A stretch of DNA of 22,510 nucleotides from CAMAXB01 sp964476565 (GTDB lineage Bacteria; Verrucomicrobiota; Verrucomicrobiia; Opitutales; Opitutaceae). The translations under genes were made by a program, and so were the position numbers. Positions 14,085-21,491 of the stretch are shown here, one piece after another. Numbering within the stretch: the first letter of the stretch is position 1; every line of letters starts with the position of its first letter. Location of the stretch: assembly GCA_964476565.1 (NCBI GenBank), contig CAYZBG010000082.1, positions 1 to 22,510 of the forward strand, written 5' to 3'. The notes under the pieces are model-generated. The model was given only the letters and a program-made list of their open reading frames with translations, was not told where the DNA came from and did no database searches.

Positions 14085-15058
14085 CACTTCAGATAACGCG
14101 AAAGGGGCGGACTGAGCAGTTCGGCCGAGCGGGGGTCGTTCATGTTTTCCCGGGTGACCAAGCCCACGCCCGTGTCGATGACCGGCTCGACCTTCTCGCC
14201 CTTCAGCACCCGCACCATCGTCTTCACGCCCAAGTAACCCATGCGCAGCGGATCCTGGACCACCAGCCCGTGGACCTCGCCCGCCTTGAGCCCGGCATTG
14301 AGCGTCTCACCGGCATCGAAGGCGATGAACTTGACCTTGCCCGCCAAGCCGGCGTCCCGCAGGGCGAGCAACATGCCCGAGGCGGCAGACTCATTGGAAG
14401 CGAACACACCGTCTGCCTGACGTCCGAAGCGGTTGAGCAGATTCTCGGCGACGCGCTTGGCCGAGTCGCGGGTCGCGCCGGCGTGCTGGTCGGTCGAGAT
14501 AAGCTGAATCTCCGGGAAATCCTTCTTCATGACCTCGAGGAAGCCGGCTTCCCGCTCCTCCGTGCTGTTGGAGCCCACCGCGTAACGCAGCATGAGGGCG
14601 CGCCCCTTGCCCCCGAGCGCCTGGCCGAGCGCGCGGGCCGCGATGCGACCGCCCTCACGGTTGTCGGTGGCGACGAAGCTGGCCTGCGCCTTCGAATCGA
14701 GGCCGGAGTCGATCACAATCACCGGGATCTTCCCCCGCACCGCCGTCTCGACCGGACCGGCCAGCGCCCGGCTGTCGAGCGGCGCGAGCACGATGCCATG
14801 GACGCGCCGGGCCACAAAGGTTTCCACGACCCTGACCTGCTGCTCCCGGTCGTCTTCGCGCAGGGGGCCCTGCCAGATGACTTCGACCTGGATGCCTTCG
14901 GCCGCGAGTTCCTGCTGCGCCTTGATGGCACCGGCATGGATCGACTTCCAGAATTCGTGGGTCGTGCCCTTGGGCACGACGGCGATCTTATAGGGCTGGG
15001 CCGAAAGGGACGCGCCGAGGCAGCACAGCACGGTCAGACAGAGCAGAAGACGTTTCAT
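14084..15058 (-). CDS. rbsB: Periplasmic sugar-binding protein of the ABC transporter (RbsB type)
   Basis: Substrate-binding protein, 324 residues, with a cleavable signal peptide (MKRLLLCLTVLCCLGASLSA, cut before QPYK) and the Peripla_BP_4 fold (YKIAVVPKGTTHEFWKSIHAG, ARRVHGIVLAPLDSRAL, GKIPVIVIDSGLD, DGVFASNESAASGMLLAL). No lipobox precedes the cleavage site, so it should be soluble. The ATG at 15058 was chosen for the signal peptide; a GTG at 15106 would add 16 residues before it. It is the first gene of the minus-strand operon and faces the DUF1573 gene. Confidence 0.9.
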   Translation of the reverse strand: MKRLLLCLTVLCCLGASLSAQPYKIAVVPKGTTHEFWKSIHAGAIKAQQELAAEGIQVEVIWQGPLREDDREQQVRVVETFVARRVHGIVLAPLDSRALAGPVETAVRGKIPVIVIDSGLDSKAQASFVATDNREGGRIAARALGQALGGKGRALMLRYAVGSNSTEEREAGFLEVMKKDFPEIQLISTDQHAGATRDSAKRVAENLLNRFGRQADGVFASNESAASGMLLALRDAGLAGKVKFIAFDAGETLNAGLKAGEVHGLVVQDPLRMGYLGVKTMVRVLKGEKVEPVIDTGVGLVTRENMNDPRSAELLSPPLSRYLK

Positions 15059-15259
15059 GGTAAGGAGTGCGGGGTATGCGATGAAAGCCGGCCGGAACCT
15101 CAACACAGGCCGTCCCGTTTGGAAAGCGCGAATCCCGGCCGGCGGTAATGGGCATGGCCCGGCCGCCGGTCAGCCAAGTCCGAGGCCGGCGATGGCGAGG
15201 GTCGTACGTTGACGCCCGCGCACCGCGCATCATCTTGGAGCATCACCCCGCGATTCGCC

Positions 15260-15916
15260 ATGCGCCCGATTTCAGCTGCTGGATTTGCCCTGGCCGTCCT
15301 CTTCGTCGTTCCTGCCCTGCCCGCCAAGCTCGTCTGGGATGCGACGGTGATCGATAAACGGGCCGATTTCGGCCAGGAGGAAGTTCCGCTGGTCTTTTCC
15401 TTTCGCAACGAGGGAACCGCTCCGGTCACGATCGTGCGGATTGATGCGAGCTGCGGTTGCACGGCGACCTCCCTCGCCGAGTCGACCATCGCCCCCGGAG
15501 GACGCGGCGACTTGGAGGTGCTGTACCGGCCCGACGGCCAGACCGGTCGGCAAAGCAAGACCGTCACGGTGCACACCAGCGACGCCCCCGACCAGCCCGT
15601 GACCCTCACGCTGAACATCGACGTACCGGCCTGGTTCGATATCGCGCCCCGCCTGGTGACGTGGGAACGCGGTGGCAAACCCGAGGCGAAAACCGTGACC
15701 ATCACACTGCATCGCCCCGGCACGACCGTGACGGTGCTGAATCCCGATCAGGAACGCCTGACCGTCACGCTGGAAAACGGCGCCAGCCCTGGACACAAGA
15801 TGCTGCGCCTGACCCCCAAATCGACCGCGCAGGCGTTTCGTTCCATCGTACGGCTCAAGGTGGAATCCGAAGGGCTCGAGGCGCGCGTCCTCGCCGTGTA
15901 TGCGGATCTGCGCTGA
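15260..15916 (+). CDS. DUF1573 protein, exported
   Basis: Protein of 218 residues with a signal peptide (RPISAAGFALAVLFVVPALPA) and an Ig-like DUF1573 domain marked by GTAPVTIVRIDASCGCTAT, which holds the family's paired cysteines, and by FSFRNEG. A second beta-rich domain follows. DUF1573 proteins are envelope proteins of unknown biochemical role. ATG at 15260 was chosen over the upstream in-frame ATG at 15209 because it starts the signal peptide. Its end overlaps the rhodanese gene by 17 bases. Confidence 0.85.
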   Translation: MRPISAAGFALAVLFVVPALPAKLVWDATVIDKRADFGQEEVPLVFSFRNEGTAPVTIVRIDASCGCTATSLAESTIAPGGRGDLEVLYRPDGQTGRQSKTVTVHTSDAPDQPVTLTLNIDVPAWFDIAPRLVTWERGGKPEAKTVTITLHRPGTTVTVLNPDQERLTVTLENGASPGHKMLRLTPKSTAQAFRSIVRLKVESEGLEARVLAVYADLR

Positions 15917-16343
15917 CGTCCGCTCGGCACTCCGACCCGCCGTCGTCCTGCTGGTGATTGCCGCGGTCCCGGCCCTAGTGGCCGCGTGGTGGCTGCCGCG
16001 GCCCGCCGAGCAGGAGGGCCTTGCCACGCCGACGGCCCTGTCCGTCGCGGCGGCGCAGGTCCTCGCCGCCCGGCAAGCGGTGCTCTGGGTCGACGCGCGC
16101 GACGCGGCCGCCCATGCGGCCGGCACTGTGCCTGGCGCCGTCCCCTTAAGGCACGACGCGTGGGAGACCTTGCTGCCCGGCTTCGTCGATGCCTGGCAAC
16201 CCGGACAAACCGTGGTGGTGTTCTGCGACGGTGGCGGGTGCGCGGCCGCCCGCTCCGTCGCCCAGCGCCTGCAGCGCGAGCTCGGCCTCGCAGATGTCAC
16301 CTACCTCGATGGAGGCTGGGCGGCATGGAAGGCAGCTCCGTGA
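15900..16343 (+). CDS. Membrane-anchored rhodanese-domain protein
   Basis: Protein of 147 residues with an N-terminal membrane segment (about 11-31) and one rhodanese domain. Landmarks are VLWVDARDAAAHAAGTVPGA and the active-site loop FCDGGGCAAARS, with the probable nucleophile C109 and a second cysteine at C114. It ends in the usual YLDGGWAAW. Rhodaneses carry sulfane sulfur as a cysteine persulfide; the anchor places the domain outside the cytoplasmic membrane. Overlaps at both ends indicate tight coupling with DUF1573 and MauE. Confidence 0.87.
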   Translation: MRICADVRSALRPAVVLLVIAAVPALVAAWWLPRPAEQEGLATPTALSVAAAQVLAARQAVLWVDARDAAAHAAGTVPGAVPLRHDAWETLLPGFVDAWQPGQTVVVFCDGGGCAAARSVAQRLQRELGLADVTYLDGGWAAWKAAP

Positions 16344-16768
16344 CGGGTTGGCATCTCGTCGCCTGGATGCTGCGCCTCTCCGCCGCAGGTTTGTTCGCCT
16401 ACGCGGGCTATGCCAAGGTGCTCGATCCGACGACCTTCGCTGCCGAGTTGGACAACTATCGCCTGTTGCCGGCAGGATGGAGCGGACCGCTCTCCCTTTA
16501 CCTACCTTGGCTCGAATTGACGTGTGCCACTGCCCTTTTCGTTCCGGCCGTGCGTCGCGGTGCGTGGCTGCTGCTCGCCGCGCTCGGCTTCGGCTTCGTC
16601 GGCTTCGTGGTCATTGCTTGGATCCGCGGCCTCGACATCACCTGCGGATGTTTTGGCCCGGGCGGTGCGCGGCCGATCGACCTGCTCACGGTGACGCGCA
16701 CGACGGCCGTCCTTGCCCTCGGGTTGACCGGGTTTGTCATCGATCGCCCGCGAGTGGAGCGGTCATGA
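16325..16768 (+). CDS. MauE/DoxX-family redox-associated membrane protein
   Basis: Protein of 147 residues with four membrane helices. LSAAGLFAYAGYAKVLDPTTFAAELDNYRLLP is a hallmark of the MauE/DoxX group, and DITCGCFGPGG carries the conserved CGCFG motif near the membrane surface. MauE is needed for maturation of methylamine dehydrogenase disulfides, so a role in envelope thiol chemistry is plausible. ATG at 16325 has GGAGG nine bases upstream. GTG at 16340, overlapping the rhodanese stop as GTGA, is an equally good alternative. Confidence 0.82.
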   Translation: MEGSSVTGWHLVAWMLRLSAAGLFAYAGYAKVLDPTTFAAELDNYRLLPAGWSGPLSLYLPWLELTCATALFVPAVRRGAWLLLAALGFGFVGFVVIAWIRGLDITCGCFGPGGARPIDLLTVTRTTAVLALGLTGFVIDRPRVERS

Positions 16769-16821
16769 TTCGATGCGGTAGGCTTGAGCCGACGCCTTTT
16801 TTCCTCCCACTTCTCCCACCC

Positions 16822-17928
16822 ATGACAACCCCTCTCAAGGTCGGTGTGATCGGTTGCGGCAAGATCAGCGATCAGTACTTCAAAGGTTGCCGCGCCTACC
16901 GCGTACTTGAGGTCGTCGCCTGCGCCGACCTTGATCTCGCCCGGGCGCAGGCGAAGGCGGCCGAGTACGGCGTGCCACGCGCGCTCTCGGTCGACGAGCT
17001 GCTCGCTGCGCACGACATTGACATCGTGGTCAACCTGACCATCCCGCAGGCCCATGCGGAAATCAACGAGCGGGCCCTGCGGGCGCGCAAACACGTCTAC
17101 GTCGAGAAGCCCTTTGCCCTCAATGCCGCCGACGGCAAACGCCAACTCGCCTTGGCCCGCTCGCAACGCCGCCTGCTCGGCTCCGCGCCTGACACCTTTC
17201 TCGGCGGCGGACTGCAAACCGCCCGCAAGCTGCTCGATGACGGCGTCATCGGCCGGCCGGTGGCCGCCATGGCCTTCATGGTCTGCCGCGGACACGAGAG
17301 CTGGCACCCGAGTCCGCAGTTTTACTATCAGCCGGGCGGCGGTCCCCTCTGGGACATGGGCCCTTACTACCTAACCGCGCTCGTTAACCTGCTCGGGCCG
17401 ATCGCCCGCGTCAGCGGCTTCGCCGGCAAGAGCTTTGCGGAACGTACCATCACGAGTCAGCCCCTCGCAGGTACGCGTATCCCGGTCGAGGTGGCGACCC
17501 ATTACACCGGTGCACTCGAGTTCGCCAACGGTGTAGCCGCCACCATGGTGATGAGCTTTGACGTCTGGCCTGGCCCCAGCCTGCCGCGCATCGTGGTCTA
17601 CGGCGAAGACGGTACGCTCGACGTGCCGGATCCGAACACCTTCAACGGCGAGGTGCGCCTGTACCGTCCGCGGGCCAAGGAGCCTGAGACGATGTCGGCG
17701 ACCCACTCGCTCGATCGCGGACGCGGCACGGGGGTCGCTGACCTCGCCTACGCCGCCCTGCGCAAGGGACGCCCGCATCGCGCCAGTGGTGCCCTCGCCT
17801 ACCATGTCGTTGAAGCCATGGAAGCCCTCGATCGGGCCGCCGCCGGCAAACGCGTGACCCTGCGAAGCACCTGCGAACGACCCGCGCCGCTCCCTCTCGG
17901 CCTGGCCAACAACGAACTCGACGCCTGA
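16822..17928 (+). CDS. Gfo/Idh/MocA family oxidoreductase
   Basis: NAD(P)-dependent sugar or inositol dehydrogenase-like enzyme, 368 residues. The Rossmann fold has GVIGCGKIS (8-16), the EKP motif is at 95-97 (VEKPFALNAADGKR), and the substrate domain includes GGGPLWDMGPYYLTALVNLLG, where the family's catalytic Asp and His/Tyr region lies. The substrate is unknown. I use ATG at 16822. An ATG at 16765, overlapping the MauE stop as ATGA and preceded by GGAG, would add 19 residues. The ThuA gene follows after 3 bases, a common partnership in carbohydrate clusters. Confidence 0.92.
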   Translation: MTTPLKVGVIGCGKISDQYFKGCRAYRVLEVVACADLDLARAQAKAAEYGVPRALSVDELLAAHDIDIVVNLTIPQAHAEINERALRARKHVYVEKPFALNAADGKRQLALARSQRRLLGSAPDTFLGGGLQTARKLLDDGVIGRPVAAMAFMVCRGHESWHPSPQFYYQPGGGPLWDMGPYYLTALVNLLGPIARVSGFAGKSFAERTITSQPLAGTRIPVEVATHYTGALEFANGVAATMVMSFDVWPGPSLPRIVVYGEDGTLDVPDPNTFNGEVRLYRPRAKEPETMSATHSLDRGRGTGVADLAYAALRKGRPHRASGALAYHVVEAMEALDRAAAGKRVTLRSTCERPAPLPLGLANNELDA

Positions 17929-17931
17929 ACC

Positions 17932-18579
17932 ATGAAACGAGCCCTCATTTTCCACGGCGGCTGGGACGGCCACGAACCTCGCGCCTGCGCGGAGTTGATC
18001 GCCCGTCACCTCGGCGGACGCGAATTCGACGTGACGCTGAGCGACACGCTTGCGGTCCTCGACGACCGCGAGGCCCTCGCCCGCTACGACCTGATCACCC
18101 CGCTATGGACCATGGGTACGATCACCCGTGACCAGGAGCGAAACCTCATCGAAGTCGTTCGCGGCGGCGTCGGTCTTGGCGGTTTCCATGGCGGCATGGG
18201 GGACGCCTTCCGCGGGGCGCTTGAGTATCAATGGATGGTGGGCGGTCAGTTCGTGGCCCACCCCGACAATATCCGGCCTTATCGCGTCCGCATCACCCGC
18301 CCCGACGATCCGATCGTGGCCGGCCTCGGCGATTTCACCGTCACGACCGAGCAGTACTACATGTTGGTCGATCCGGCCAACGAGGTGCTCGCCGCCACGA
18401 CCTGCTCGGCCGTTTCGGCTCCCTGGATCAACGGCGTCGAGATGCCGGTGGTGTGGAAGAAGCATCATGGGTCGGGACGGGTATTCTACTCGGCACTCGG
18501 CCACCGCGCCCAGGAGTTCCTCGACGTGCCCGCACAGTTGGAACTGACGCTGCGCGGGTTGGCCTGGGCCGCGCGCTGA
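17932..18579 (+). CDS. ThuA-like protein
   Basis: Protein of 215 residues of the ThuA family (glutamine-amidotransferase-like fold), first described in trehalose utilisation. It shows ALIFHGGWDGHEP, LITPLWTMGTITRDQ, GGFHGGMGDAFRG and HHGSGRVFYSALGH. The mechanism of ThuA proteins is not well fixed; they commonly sit beside Gfo/Idh/MocA oxidoreductases and are taken to act on sugar derivatives. Three bases separate it from the oxidoreductase, so the two are almost certainly one unit. No signal peptide is seen, so it acts in the cytoplasm. Confidence 0.9.
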   Translation: MKRALIFHGGWDGHEPRACAELIARHLGGREFDVTLSDTLAVLDDREALARYDLITPLWTMGTITRDQERNLIEVVRGGVGLGGFHGGMGDAFRGALEYQWMVGGQFVAHPDNIRPYRVRITRPDDPIVAGLGDFTVTTEQYYMLVDPANEVLAATTCSAVSAPWINGVEMPVVWKKHHGSGRVFYSALGHRAQEFLDVPAQLELTLRGLAWAAR

Positions 18580-18641
18580 CGCGCGTTGAATCTGATTCAT
18601 GGCAGCCGGGCCCGGCGCGGATCCTGCATCCCGGGGCAGCC

Positions 18642-19931
18642 ATGCTGCGTCGCGATTTTCTTCATCACCTCGGCCGGGCGAGTGCCACGCTTGGAGTCGG
18701 AGCGGCCGCCTTCGCTGCAGCCCGCGAGGTTCGCGCGGCCCTGCCATCGGCACGGGACCGTTCGCCCGAGTCGCTTGCCGCCGACGAGGAGCATTGGCGT
18801 CGCGTCGCCACGTTGTGGGCCCCGGCCCCCGACTTCACCAATCTCGAATACGGCTACTTCCATGCGGCCGCCTTGCCGACCCTGGAGGCCGAACTGCGCA
18901 TGGCCCGGTCGATCAACTCCCGCAACTCGCTCTACAAGCGGACGCAGGCTCGGCAGGATCACGAAGCGGCGCGCACCGCCCTCGCCGAGGTCGCGGGTGT
19001 TTCGCCCGAGGAGATCGCGATCACCCGCAACGCCACCGAATCACTCGATACGATCATTCTCGGACTCGATCTCGCCCCGGGTGATGAGATCGTGCACGGG
19101 GATCAGGACTACGGCAGCATGGTCGAAGCGCTCGAGCAGAAGGCACGGCGGCACGGCGTCGTGTTGCGCAAAGTCGCGGTGCCATTGAATCCCCGGAACG
19201 ACGAGGACGTCGTCGAGGCCTACGCGAGTGCCTTCACCGCCCGGACGAAATTCCTGCTCGTCACCCATCTGATCAACCTTTCCGGCCACGTCGTTCCGGT
19301 GCGCAAGATCTGCGCGAAAGCCCACGCCATCGGTGCGGAGGTGCTGGTCGACTCCGCTCACGGCTTCGGCCTCGTCGATTTCAGGATTCCCGACCTCGGC
19401 TGCGACTACCTGGGTTCAAGCCTGCACAAATGGATGTGCTCCCCGTTGGGCATGGGTCTGCTCTACGTGCGCCAGGACAAGATTGCCAAGATCTGGCCTC
19501 TGATCGCGGACACCGGCCAGCCGCCCGACAACATTCGCAAACTTGAGCAACTCGGTACGCGGCCCGAGTCAGCCCACGTCGGCCTGCTTGAGGCGATTCG
19601 ATTGCACCGCGATATCGGGCCCGCTCACAAGCAGGCCCGCATGCGCTTCCTCCACCAGCGCTGGCGGCAGGCCACGGCCAGTCTTCCCGGACTCGTGCTC
19701 AATACCCCAGACGCAACGGAGCGGTACGTCTCGGTGGGCAACGTGGGCCTTGAAGGCGTGGAACCACGCGCTTTGGCCGACTACCTGATGAAGGAACATG
19801 CCCTGTTCACCGCTCCGGTTAACCATGCCCGGATCAAAGGCGTGAGGGTCACGCCGGGCATGCCCACCCTCGTGGACCACGTGGACCGCTTCGCCGGCGC
19901 CCTGCACGCGGCGCGCCGGCACTTCAGTTAA
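18642..19931 (+). CDS. Class V aminotransferase with twin-arginine signal (isopenicillin N epimerase-like)
   Basis: PLP enzyme of 429 residues, fold type I, class V. K263 in SSLHKWMCSPLG is the Schiff-base lysine, D237 and H240 (VDSAHGFG) contact the cofactor, and TRNATES (128-134) is a hallmark of the CefD-like branch. The N-terminus MLRRDFLHHLGRASATLG, followed by an Ala-rich hydrophobic stretch, reads as a Tat signal (RRDFL), so the folded holoenzyme is probably exported. The reaction is not known; epimerase, desulfurase or aminotransferase activity are all possible in this branch. ATG at 18642 was chosen because it begins the Tat motif. Confidence 0.88.
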   Translation: MLRRDFLHHLGRASATLGVGAAAFAAAREVRAALPSARDRSPESLAADEEHWRRVATLWAPAPDFTNLEYGYFHAAALPTLEAELRMARSINSRNSLYKRTQARQDHEAARTALAEVAGVSPEEIAITRNATESLDTIILGLDLAPGDEIVHGDQDYGSMVEALEQKARRHGVVLRKVAVPLNPRNDEDVVEAYASAFTARTKFLLVTHLINLSGHVVPVRKICAKAHAIGAEVLVDSAHGFGLVDFRIPDLGCDYLGSSLHKWMCSPLGMGLLYVRQDKIAKIWPLIADTGQPPDNIRKLEQLGTRPESAHVGLLEAIRLHRDIGPAHKQARMRFLHQRWRQATASLPGLVLNTPDATERYVSVGNVGLEGVEPRALADYLMKEHALFTAPVNHARIKGVRVTPGMPTLVDHVDRFAGALHAARRHFS

Positions 19932-19975
19932 GGCTCCCGGGGAGTCGGGCGGGCATCCTTTGCGAAGTGCCCGCC
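19932..19975 (+). terminator. Tandem hairpins after the aminotransferase stop
   Basis: Directly after the stop lie two hairpins. The first is GGCTCC/GGAGTC around CGG (19932-19946). The second is an 8-bp perfect stem, GGCGGGCA (19948-19955) with TGCCCGCC (19968-19975), whose loop can add CTT/AAG. No T-tract follows, so this is a weak terminator candidate; an mRNA-stabilising structure is equally possible. Confidence 0.4.
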
Positions 19976-19992
19976 GTAGTGCATAATGAATT

Positions 19993-20574
19993 ATGAGCAC
20001 TACGATCTTCTCCACCCGAGCCCGACCCTGGGTGGCCGCGGGCGTCGCCAGCCTCGCCCTTGCCCTGACCTCAGGTTGCCAGTCCGCCGACGCCAAGGCG
20101 CCAGGGCCGGTACCCACCGTCGCATCGGTCGACCTCCCGCGCTTCATGGGCGACTGGTACGTGATCGCGAACATTCCAACCTTCATCGAGCGCGGCGCGC
20201 ACAACGCCGTAGAGAGCTACCGCCTCGATGCCGACGGTAACGTGGCGACCACGTTCACCTTCAATAAAGGGGCCTTTGACGGGCCGTTGAAAACGTACCG
20301 GCCGACGGGTTTCATCTACAATCGGGAGACGAACGCGGAGTGGCGGATGCAGTTCCTCTGGCCGTTCAAGGCTGCGTTTCTCATCGCGTATCTGGACGAG
20401 GCCTACGAGACGACGATCATCGCTGTGCCGAGTCGGAAGTATGTCTGGATCATGGCCCGCACGCCTTCGATCCCGGAAGTGAAGTACCGCGAGTTGGTCG
20501 ATTACCTGAAACAAATCGGTTACGACGTTTCCAAACTGCAACGTGTCCCGCAGCAGCTCCGGCCGACCCGTTGA
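19993..20574 (+). CDS. blc: Lipocalin-family outer-membrane lipoprotein (Blc-like)
   Basis: Bacterial lipocalin of 193 residues. The signal ends in a lipobox LTSGC (lipidated C29), and the lipocalin GxW motif is FMGDWYVIA (G53, W55). Later blocks FTFNKGAFDGPLKTYRPTGF, WPFKAAFLIAYLDEAYETTIIAVPSRKYVWIMARTP and DYLKQIGYDVSKL fit Blc. Such proteins bind lysophospholipids or fatty acids in the outer membrane during envelope stress. The +2 residue after the lipidated cysteine is Gln, not Asp, so by the E. coli rule it should reach the outer membrane. It stands alone and converges on the fasciclin gene. Confidence 0.92.
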   Translation: MSTTIFSTRARPWVAAGVASLALALTSGCQSADAKAPGPVPTVASVDLPRFMGDWYVIANIPTFIERGAHNAVESYRLDADGNVATTFTFNKGAFDGPLKTYRPTGFIYNRETNAEWRMQFLWPFKAAFLIAYLDEAYETTIIAVPSRKYVWIMARTPSIPEVKYRELVDYLKQIGYDVSKLQRVPQQLRPTR

Positions 20575-20596
20575 TCGTTTCGCCTTCTCGCCCGCC

Positions 20597-20633
20597 AAAA
20601 AAATAAAACCCGCGGCCCTCCTCAGGCCGCGGG
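20597..20633 (-). terminator. Rho-independent terminator of the fasciclin gene
   Basis: On the minus strand CCCGCGGCC (20633-20625), loop TGAGGAG, then GGCCGCGGG (20617-20609) form a perfect 9-bp GC stem followed by TTTTATTTTTTT (20608-20597). It lies 33 bases after the fasciclin stop. On the plus strand the T-tract is absent, so it should not terminate the lipocalin transcript as efficiently. Confidence 0.92.
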
Positions 20634-20666
20634 GTCAACCCTATCTCCTAACAAAATCGAAACCGA

Positions 20667-21155
20667 TTACGGCAGAATCACGGTGTCGATGACGTGAATC
20701 ACGCCATTGCCCGCCGCGAGGTCGGTTGCCACCACGGCCGCGCCATCGATCGTGACCTTCCCGCCGGCGACAGCGATCGTCGCCTCTTTGCCATTCACCG
20801 TCTTGACCTTGCCGGCCTTGACGTCAGCGGCCATGACCTTGCCGGGAACCACGTGGTAGGTCAGGATTGCGATCAGCTTATCCTTGTTCTCGGGCTTGAG
20901 CAGGGACTCGACCGTACCCGCCGGCAGTTTGGCGAAGGCCGCATTGGTCGGGGCGAAGATCGTGAACGGACCGGCGCCGGAAAGCGTCTCGACCAGGCCA
21001 GCAGCCTTTACGGCCGCGACCAGCGTGGAGTGATCCTTGGAACCGACGGCGACATCGACGACGGTCTTGGGTCCGGACATGTGGTTGCCGTGGTGGTTGG
21101 CAAAAGCGACCGAAGCCGCGAGGGTGAAGAGAGCGAGCAGGGACTTAACTTTCAT
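20667..21155 (-). CDS. Fasciclin (FAS1)-domain secreted protein
   Basis: Protein of 162 residues: signal peptide (MKVKSLLALFTLAASVAFA) then one FAS1 domain. The H1 motif is FTIFAPTNAAFAKLP, the central YHV motif is ILTYHVVPGKV, and the H2-like end is GNGVIHVIDTVILP. FAS1 proteins act in adhesion or matrix contacts at the cell surface. A short His-rich linker (NHHGNHMSG) joins signal and domain. ATG at 21155 was chosen for the signal peptide; the frame is open to 21245. A strong terminator follows, so it is a single-gene unit. Confidence 0.93.
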   Translation of the reverse strand: MKVKSLLALFTLAASVAFANHHGNHMSGPKTVVDVAVGSKDHSTLVAAVKAAGLVETLSGAGPFTIFAPTNAAFAKLPAGTVESLLKPENKDKLIAILTYHVVPGKVMAADVKAGKVKTVNGKEATIAVAGGKVTIDGAAVVATDLAAGNGVIHVIDTVILP

Positions 21156-21491
21156 CTGGGTATGTAATCTAGGTTGTCCATCACGGGAGAGATATCCCGT
21201 TGGTCGTACATGGAACGGGCGAGACCCGGGAGCGGATGCATCCATCTACGGCGTTCAGCGATGATTGTGCCTGCATAAGCATGGCTCCAAAGCGCTGCCT
21301 GCCCTTGCAATCGATGACGTGCACCATGGGAAATGGCACAATTCGTATCCTAATTTTAACTACCGCCTGAATCCCGATACCGGCCTGCGATCGTTTGCCC
21401 GCCGCCGCAACACCCCCCTGGAGAGAAGTTACGGTTGGTTCGCGCGTTTCCGGCTTTTCGTCGTTTCCCAAGGCGTGCCAGACTGCTTGCC
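21156..21491. other. Divergent fasciclin/nuclease intergenic region
   Basis: About 336 bases between two divergent genes. It includes an inverted repeat near the fasciclin start (21183-21200) and a more AT-rich patch (about 21336-21365) that may hold the nuclease promoter. Short open frames here lack protein character. The 3' part (21435-21491) is open in the nuclease frame from a TTG with GGAGAG nine bases upstream, so it might be coding. Confidence 0.5.
21183..21200. promoter_or_regulatory. Inverted repeat ACGGGA-N6-TCCCGT upstream of the fasciclin gene
   Basis: A perfect 6-bp dyad with a six-base spacer lies 28 bases before the fasciclin start codon. It may be an operator or a leader hairpin near the ribosome-binding region. 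The short length means chance is a real possibility. Confidence 0.25.

Noticed and set aside
16189..16821. N-terminal extension of the Gfo/Idh/MocA frame
   Set aside because: It overlaps the rhodanese and MauE genes in another frame and does not resemble the family; the Rossmann motif follows directly after the ATG at 16822.
20597..20633. Terminator for the plus-strand lipocalin gene
   Set aside because: The T-tract follows the stem only on the minus strand; on the plus strand the stem is preceded by As and followed by mixed sequence.
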